Positions 55,645 to 64,000 of a DNA stretch of 64,000 nucleotides are shown here, piece after piece. Position 1 is the first letter of the stretch. Each line of letters begins with the position of its first letter. Both the position numbers and the translations under genes were made by a program. The stretch comes from Glandiceps talaboti (taxonomy: Eukaryota > Hemichordata > Enteropneusta > Spengelidae). The stretch is from NCBI RefSeq assembly GCF_964340395.1, contig NC_135566.1, forward strand, positions 22,062,635 to 22,126,634, written 5' to 3'. The notes beneath the pieces were generated by a model, which saw nothing but the letters and a program-made list of their open reading frames with translations, was not told the origin of the DNA and made no database searches.

Positions 55645-58600
55645 CTAATATTTACAGGATATTCTGTTTGTCTAATATTTACAGGATATTCAGTTTGTCT
55701 AATACTTACAGGATATTCTGTTTGTCTAATAGTTACATGATATTCTGTTTGTCTAATACTTACAGGATATTCTGTTTGTCTGATAGTTACAGGATATTCT
55801 GTTTGTCTAATACTTACAGGATATTCTGTTTGTCTGATAGTTACAGGATATTCTGTTTGTCTAATATTTATAGGATATTCTGTTTGTCTAATATTTACAG
55901 GATATTCTGTTTGTCTGATAGTTACAGGATATTCTGTTTGTCTAATATTTACAGGATATTAAGTTTGTCTAATATTTACAGGATATTCTGTTTGTCTGAT
56001 AGTTACAGGATATTCTGTTTGTCTAATATTTACAGGATATTCTGTTTGTCTAATATTTACAGGATATTCTGTTTGTCTAATACTTACAGGATATTCTGTT
56101 TGTCTAATACTTACAGGATATTCTGTTTGTCTAATATTTACAGGATATTCTGTTTGTCTAATACTTACAGGATATTCTGTTTGTCTAATATTTACAGGAT
56201 ATTCTGTTTGTCTAATACTTACAGGATATTCTGTTTGTCTAATATTTACAGGATATTCTGTTTGTCTAATATTTACAGGATATTCTGTTTGTCTAATACT
56301 TACAGGATATTCTGTTTGTCTAATACTTACAGGATATTCTGTTTGTCTAATACTTACAGGATATTCTGTTTGTCTAATATTTACAGGATATTCTGTTTGT
56401 CTAATATTTACAGGATATTCTGTTTGTCTAATACTTACAGGATATTCTGTTTGTCTAATATTTACAGGATATTCTGTTTGTCTAATATTTACAGGATATT
56501 CTGTTTGTCTAATACTTACAGGATATTCTGTTTGTCTAATACTTACAGGATATTCTGTTTGTCTAATATTTACAGGATATTCTGTTTGTCTAATAGTTAC
56601 ATGATATTCTGTTTGTCTTATACAGGATATTCTGTTTGTCTAATATTTACAGGATATTCTGTTTGTCTAATACTTACAGGATATTCTGTTTGTCTAATAT
56701 TTACAGGATATTCTGTTTGTCTAATATTTACAGGATATTCTGTTTGTCTAATATTTACAGGATATTCTGTTTGTCTAATACTTACAGGATATTCTGTTTG
56801 TCTAATATTTACAGGATATTCTGTTTGTCTAATATTTACAGGATATTCTGTTTGTCTAATAGTTACATGATATTCAGTTTGTCTAATACTTACAGGATAT
56901 TCTGTTTGTCTAATATTTACAGGATATTCTGTTTGTCTAATATTTACAGGATATTCTGTTTGTCTAATACTTACAGGATATTCTGTTTGTCTAATACAGG
57001 ATATTCTGTTTGTTTAATATTTACAGGATATTCTGTTTGTCTAATACTTACAGGATATTCTGTTTGTCTAATATTTACAGGATATTATGTTTGTCTAATA
57101 TTTACAGGATATTCTGTTTGTCTAATACTTACATGATATTCTGTTTGTCTAATATTTACAGGATATTATGTTTGTCTAATATTTACAGGATATTCTGTTT
57201 GTCTAATAGTTACATGATATTCTGTTTGTCTAATATTTACAGGATATTCTGTTTGTCTAATAGTTACATGATATTCTGTTTGTCTAATATTTACAGGATA
57301 TTATGTTTGTCTAATATTTACAGGATATTCTGTTTGTCTAATAGTTACATGATATTCTGTTTGTCTAATATTTACAGGATATTCTGTTTGTCTAATACTT
57401 ACAGGATATTCTGTTTGTCTAATATTTACAGGATATTATGTTTGTCTAATATTTACAGGATATTCTGTTTGTCTAATACTTACATGATATTCTGTTTGTC
57501 TAATATTTACAGGATATTATGTTTGTCTAATATTTACAGGATATTCTGTTTGTCTAATAGTTACATGATATTCTGTTTGTCTAATATTTACAGGATATTC
57601 TGTTTGTCTAATAGTTACATGATATTCTGTTTGTCTAATATTTACAGGATATTATGTTTGTCTAATATTTACAGGATATTCTGTTTGTCTAATAGTTACA
57701 TGATATTCTGTTTGTCTAATATTTACAGGATATTCTGTTTGTCTAATAGTTACATGATATTCTGTTTGTCTAATATTTACAGGATATTCTGTTTGTCTAA
57801 TATTTACAGGATATTCTGTTTGTCTAATACTTACATGATATTATGTTTGTCTAATATTTACAGGATATTCTGTTTGTCTAATACTTACAGGATATTCTGT
57901 TTGTCTAATACTTACAGGATATTCTGTTTGTCTAATAGTTACAGGATATTCTGTTTGTCTAATACTTACAGGATATTCTGTTTGTCTAATACTTACAGGA
58001 TATTCTGTTTGTCTAATATTTACAGGATATTCTGTTTGTCTAATATTTACAGGATATTCTGTTTGTCTAATACTTACAGGATATTCTGTTTGTCTAATAC
58101 TTACAGGATATTCTGTTTGTCTAATATTTACAGGATATTCTGTTTGTCTAATATTTACAGGATATTCTGTTTGTCTAATATTTACAGGATATTCTGTTTG
58201 TCTAATACTTACAGGATATTCTGTTTGTTTAATATTTACAGGATATTCTGTTTGTCTAATATTTACAGGATATTCTGTTTGTCTAATACTTACATGATAT
58301 TCTGTTTGTCTAATATTTACAGGATATTATGTTTGTCTAATATTTACAGGATATTCTGTTTGTCTAATAGTTACATGATATTCTGTTTGTCTAATATTTA
58401 CAGGATATTCTGTTTGTCTAATAGTTACATGATATTCTGTTTGTCTAATATTTACAGGATATTATGTTTGTCTAATATTTACAGGATATTCTGTTTGTCT
58501 AATAGTTACATGATATTCTGTTTGTCTAATATTTACAGGATATTCTGTTTGTCTAATACTTACAGGATATTCTGTTTGTCTAATATTTACAGGATATTAT

Positions 58601-60892
58601 GTTTGTCTAATATTTACAGGATATTCTGTTTGTCTAATACTTACATGATATTCTGTTTGTCTAATATTTACAGGATATTCTGTTTGTCTAATATTTACAG
58701 GATATTCTGTTTGTCTAATAGTTACATGATATTCTGTTTGTCTAATATTTACAGGATATTCTGTTTGTCTAATAGTTACATGATATTCTGTTTGTCTAAT
58801 ATTTACAGGATATTATGTTTGTCTAATATTTACAGGATATTCTGTTTGTCTAATAGTTACATGATATTCTGTTTGTCTAATATTTACAGGATATTCTGTT
58901 TGTCTAATAGTTACATGATATTCTGTTTGTCTAATATTTACAGGATATTCTGTTTGTCTAATATTTACAGGATATTCTGTTTGTCTAATAGTTACAGGAT
59001 ATTCTGTTTGTCTAATATTTACAGGATATTCTGTTTGTCTAATACTTACAGGATATTCTGTTTGTCTAATACTTACAGGATATTCTGTTTGTCTAATATT
59101 TACAGGATATTCTGTTTGTCTAATAGTTACATGATATTCTGTTTGTCTTATACAGGATATTCTGTTTGTCTAATATTTACAGGATATTCTGTTTGTCTAA
59201 TACTTACAGGATATTCTGTTTGTCTAATATTTACAGGATATTCTGTTTGTCTAATAGTTACATGATATTCTGTTTGTCTAATACTTACAGGATATTATGT
59301 TTGTCTAATATTTACAGGATATTCTGTTTGTCTAATAGTTACATGATATTCTGTTTGTCTAATATTTACAGGATATTCTGTTTGTCTAATAGTTACATGA
59401 TATTCTGTTTGTCTAATATTTACAGGATATTCTGTTTGTCTAATATTTACAGGATATTCTGTTTGTCTAATAGTTACAGGATATTCTGTTTGTCTAATAT
59501 TTACAGGATATTCTGTTTGTCTAATACTTACAGGATATTCTGTTTGTCTAATACTTACAGGATATTCTGTTTGTCTAATATTTACAGGATATTCTGTTTG
59601 TCTAATACTTACAGGATATTCTGTTTGTCTAATATTTACAGGATATTCTGTTTGTCTAATACTTACAGGATATTCTGTTTGTCTAATATTTACAGGATAT
59701 TCTGTTTGTCTAATATTTACAGGATATTCTGTTTGTCTAATACTTACAGGATATTCTGTTTGTCTAATACTTACAGGATATTCTGTTTGTCTAATACTTA
59801 CAGGATATTCTGTTTGTCTAATATTTACAGGATATTCTGTTTGTCTAATATTTACAGGATATTCTGTTTGTCTAATACTTACAGGATATTCTGTTTGTCT
59901 AATATTTACAGGATATTCTGTTTGTCTAATATTTACAGGATATTCTGTTTGTCTAATACTTACAGGATATTCTGTTTGTCTAATACTTACAGGATATTCT
60001 GTTTGTCTAATATTTACAGGATATTCTGTTTGTCTAATAGTTACATGATATTCTGTTTGTCTTATACAGGATATTCTGTTTGTCTAATATTTACAGGATA
60101 TTCTGTTTGTCTAATACTTACAGGATATTCTGTTTGTCTAATATTTACAGGATATTCTGTTTGTCTAATATTTACAGGATATTCTGTTTGTCTAATATTT
60201 ACAGGATATTCTGTTTGTCTAATACTTACAGGATATTCTGTTTGTCTAATATTTACAGGATATTCTGTTTGTCTAATATTTACAGGATATTCTGTTTGTC
60301 TAATAGTTACATGATATTCAGTTTGTCTAATACTTACAGGATATTCTGTTTGTCTAATATTTACAGGATATTCTGTTTGTCTAATATTTACAGGATATTC
60401 TGTTTGTCTAATACTTACAGGATATTCTGTTTGTCTAATACAGGATATTCTGTTTGTCTAATATTTACAGGATATTCTGTTTGTCTAATACTTACATGAT
60501 ATTCTGTTTGTCTAATATTTACAGGATATTATGTTTGTCTAATATTTACAGGATATTCTGTTTGTCTAATAGTTACAGGATATTATGTTTGTCTAATATT
60601 TACAGGATATTCTGTTTGTCTAATAGTTACATGATATTCTGTTTGTCTAATATTTACAGGATATTCTGTTTGTCTAATATTTACAGGATATTCTGTTTGT
60701 CTAATAGTTACATGATATTCTGTTTGTCTAATACTTACAGGATATTCTGTTTGTCTAATACTTACATGATATTCTGTTTGTCTAATACAGGATATTCTGT
60801 TTCTGCAATATCTACAGGATATTCTGTTTGGCTAATAGTTACAGTATATTCTGTTTGTCTAATATTTACAGGATATTCTGTTTGTCTAAAAA
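55645..60892. repeat. 27-bp minisatellite in upstream FBXW8 intron, ~194 copies
   Basis: Unit TACAGGATATTCTGTTTGTC plus TAATATT, with ATATT / ATACT / ATAGTT and AGG / ATG variants. Large blocks are copied: 56050-57000 matches 59494-60444 at an offset of 3444 bp, anchored by the rare CTTATACAGG (56617 and 60061), TATTCAGTTT (56871 and 60315) and CTAATACAGG (56991 and 60435). The 27-bp unit has no stops in two frames, producing open frames of up to 751 codons of NIYRIFCLS-type repeats that are not genes. Confidence 0.97.
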
Positions 60893-61415
60893 TTCATGTT
60901 TTTGACTAGTACAAAAGGTAAGTACACCATAAGTTTAAAATCATAAGTTTAAATTCATGTTATAATTAAAATATTCACAAGGATGGGAAATGAATACGAA
61001 ACTATTTCCAGATTGTTGACTACACAAGCTGTGACAATTAATACCCTAACTGGAAGAGTAGTGGACAAAAAGTCTGATAAAGACCCTGACCATAAAGTTG
61101 TGATAAAATAGTGACATGCTATCAAAGACAAAGTAGACATTGACAGAGATTGTGATATATCAAGATGAATACAATGTTGTATGCTAGTAAATCTACAGAT
61201 TATTGCCTACATTACTTTCAACACTGTCCATAAAATCTACTTATTCTATTCATTCCATGTCTACTGCTATTAATATCAATCGGCCATACTCAACCATTTA
61301 CTGTAGTTTAGTTTGGTAGTATCAACCCATACAAAATGAACACTATCTCCTATTAACCTGTACAAAATGAACACTATCTCCTAGTTTGTCAGTAAATTGC
61401 TTATCCATATGCTAG
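60893..61415. other. Non-coding DNA, nothing recognised
   Basis: Unique AT-rich sequence upstream of the 27-bp array. No FBXW8 exon was found on the - strand. Confidence 0.45.
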
Positions 61416-61419
61416 TCCA

Positions 61420-61961
61420 TGCTAACAATAGGTGTTCATTTACTGAATGACTATCCAGTTGCCTATCCAACCATGTTGCTATCTTTGCAATATAAGTGAT
61501 CATTTGGCTGTTGCTATGGGCATGCTCATGTTGCTAGATACATTTGCATACATTTTTTGAATGTTCATTTACTTGTCTATGAATCCCTGATGTTACCTTC
61601 GCAATATACATGATCATTTGGTTGTTGTTATGGGTGTGGTCTTGTTGCTAGGCAAATTTACATACATTTTTTTCAATTGTCTATTAATCCCTGTTATCTT
61701 TGTTGTGAAACACACGACCGTTCGGCTGTTACTATGGGCATGGTCATGGTTTCTAGGGATATTTGCATACATTTTTAAAATGTTTACTCACTTGCCTACC
61801 AGAAGATGTTATTTAACCAAAATATACTGCCATTTGGTTGTTGCTAAGGGCGTGGTCATGGTTGCTGGGGCCAATTTTGTCAACATGTTTTGAAGAAACA
61901 CACACACACACACACATACACACACACACACATACATACATACACACATACACACACATCC

Positions 61962-62016
<55 letters not shown>

Positions 62017-62285
62017 AGCCGGGCGATCCCTATAGCACTACTGAACCTCAGTTCAGTTGTGCTGATAAAACTATTCTTCCAATTTGTAATGGCTGTACAT
62101 CTGATAGGAAGAAATAGCAACACAGAGACCATTTGGAAAACATTGGAAAACCTGAACTAGACACTCACACATGAAAAAAAATATTATAATAAAATAAAAT
62201 AAAAAGTCTACCAACCCCCACCTATTTTAAAATTGAATGTAATCAGAACCACACAATTTTTGTATATGCCTTAGGCACATGCACT
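61420..62285 (-). repeat. Dispersed repeat copy 2, inverted relative to 38.8-40.0 kb
   Basis: On the - strand it shares AATTGTGTGGTTCTGAT, the GTACAGCCATTACA block, the AGCACAACTGAAC ... GTTCAGTAGTGCT hairpin (+ 62034-62063) and the GACCACGCC block with copy 1. The three ~140-bp modules of copy 1 are missing here. It includes (CA)n, (CATA)n and (GACA)n at about 61898-62015. Several GTTGTTGCTATGGGC-like phrases recur at about 61510, 61620, 61725 and 61837, an internal ~105-bp repeat. Confidence 0.65.
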
Positions 62286-63200
62286 CCAAGTACCAAAGCA
62301 ACGTACCAAAGAAAGTCAGAAAAGAAGTTGAAAATAAAAGTTGATGATTGAATGCACAGAGCCAAGTTATCTATCTCAAGTTCAAGTCCATTCAGCTATC
62401 ACTGAATAAAAAGTGGTCTTCGTAAATGTATTGAAACTGTGTCATTTTATAATGTCTTTTCTTTACTCTAAGAAACAACAATTCCACATACAGTATCTAT
62501 CTATCTATCTATCTATCTAGAAGACTCATAAGATATCCGAGAAACACAAATCTGAATTGATGTGGCTCCAGGAGTCAAACTGGTGTGTTCTTAATCCGTA
62601 TTTATCAATATTTAGTTTATACGGCAATCCAACCAATCTAGTGTCTAACTTAATTGCTCTCTTCTTTATGACATACTACCCTAGGGTTCATATCCAATTG
62701 CCTTCCTCTACTCCTTCCTCTTTCTTTAAACATTTTTATTAATCTCATATGTCTAATTTGTCCTAATCTTGCAGGACATTAGTAAATATCTGTTGGAGCC
62801 AGTCCTGTCTATGTTGCCATCTGATCGGCTTAATTTTGGTAATTAAATCAGTGCCTTGCTACATACCCAATCTTTGATTTTTATTAAATAGTTGTAGAGA
62901 CAGCTCTTTCTGAGTCTCAATGTCTTCAATTTTTGACAAATTCTATCTGTTCAGTTAAACCCATTGCAACTTATTACTAAGTCAAATTGTAAAGTAGGCT
63001 TATTATTCTGGAGGTCATGGCTGGGTCTGAATCTGTCATCGTTGATCTAAGGAATAATAAAGGAGCTAATTCAAGGCTTTATATTGCCATGGTGACACAT
63101 GTACACAGATTTGATTAAAGGAAACTTCCACTTCAAGAATACACATATAAAATATAACATTCTCATTTAATTACTTCAATTCACTGGACTATCTAAACAT
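62286..63200. other. Non-coding DNA with a (CTAT)n tract
   Basis: (CTAT)n lies at about 62493-62518. The rest shows no FBXW8 exon. The - strand between about 62560 and 63050 has several stop-interrupted frames that might be old retroelement sequence, but no motif supports it. Confidence 0.4.
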
Positions 63201-63206
63201 AGAATA

Positions 63207-63412
<206 letters not shown>

Positions 63413-63474
<62 letters not shown>
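63413..63474. repeat. (AT)n array 2
   Basis: About 30 AT units. It is followed by a 60-bp unique island (63475-63535) containing ACTCGACTCGGTAAG and TGACAGAGCG. Confidence 0.95.
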
Positions 63475-63476
<2 letters not shown>

Positions 63477-63533
63477 TCGACTCGGTAAGTATCAATCTGC
63501 TAAGACAGTGCTCTATACCGCAGTGACAGAGCG

Positions 63534-63637
<104 letters not shown>

Positions 63638-64000
63638 ATCATTCAAAAGAATAAGGATTGTTGCGATCACCGGTCAAGTAACGTTAAGTTCCAATTTCAA
63701 TGTTCAACAATTCCATTTCACGTGATATGAGTTTAATGTTTGTATGTAAATATTGCATAATAAGATGGTCGGACTAAACTATTCCTTACGGGGGGTTTAC
63801 TTCTGTAGTTCGCAAGCGAGTATTTCCCTTCATGGCGACATGTCGAGACCAGCTCATATTTTTTGTTCAGTAATATACTCTTTTCAGCATTGATTATACA
63901 GAGTTTCCAAGTTAAACAGAGGTTACAATGTTTCGTCTCACTTGTATAAGCAGCCGCTTGGGTGATGATATCCCACTTGATATCATATATGGCTGGTTTA

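Noticed and set aside
55668-60909. Series of open frames up to 751 codons with NIYRIFCLS repeats
   Set aside because: Produced by the stop-free 27-bp unit; frames change wherever a unit has an indel, and no start context or splice pattern supports a gene.

Overview
This is eukaryotic (invertebrate animal) genomic DNA. No bacterial, phage or CRISPR content was seen. It holds the 3' parts of two convergent, intron-split genes. On the + strand, eleven exons (1736-32110) encode the C-terminal 432 residues of phosphatidylinositol 4-kinase alpha (PI4KA), including the whole catalytic domain and the stop codon. On the - strand, six exons (55115 down to 42120) encode the C-terminal 328 residues of the F-box/WD-repeat protein FBXW8. 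All splice sites are GT-AG and all phases agree, so both reading frames run unbroken to natural stops. The 5' parts of both genes lie outside the window.

More than half of the window (my tally is about 36 kb) is minisatellite DNA: roughly 25 separate arrays with units of 23-74 bp and from 2 to nearly 200 copies. They fill the introns and the PI4KA 3' flank. The most striking pattern is that many arrays are amplifications of an exon's last bases plus its 5' splice site. Five exons have large arrays of this kind (after 1856, 8724, 15174 and 27649 on the + strand, and after 46285 on the - strand). Three more have two-copy versions (exons ending at 30135 on +, and 48141 and 54051 on -). So 8 of the 15 donor-bearing exons are affected, across both genes. 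From memory, exon/intron-boundary minisatellites ('mirage' minisatellites) were described in amphioxus. With the two deeply conserved animal genes and a SINE-like element, this makes a cephalochordate (Branchiostoma-like) source my best guess, but it is an inference.

Layout: 1-1735 intron with no recognised exon; 1736-32110 PI4KA; 17034-23208 a probable non-autonomous, hAT-like transposon inside the PI4KA intron at 15175-23294, with ~100-bp inverted repeats, an 8-bp target duplication and a right end amplified into a 1.4-kb array; 33.2-38.3 kb a 32-bp array downstream of PI4KA; 38.3-42.1 kb convergent intergenic DNA with a dispersed repeat; 42120-55115 FBXW8; 55.6-60.9 kb a 27-bp array in the next upstream FBXW8 intron; 61.4-62.3 kb an inverted second copy of the dispersed repeat; 63.2-63.64 kb AT dinucleotide arrays. 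The long open frames inside arrays are by-products of repeat units that lack stops, not genes.

The two genes have no known joint pathway. PI4KA makes plasma-membrane PI4P, and FBXW8 is the substrate receptor of a CUL7-type ubiquitin ligase. Their shared feature here is the repeat biology of their introns.
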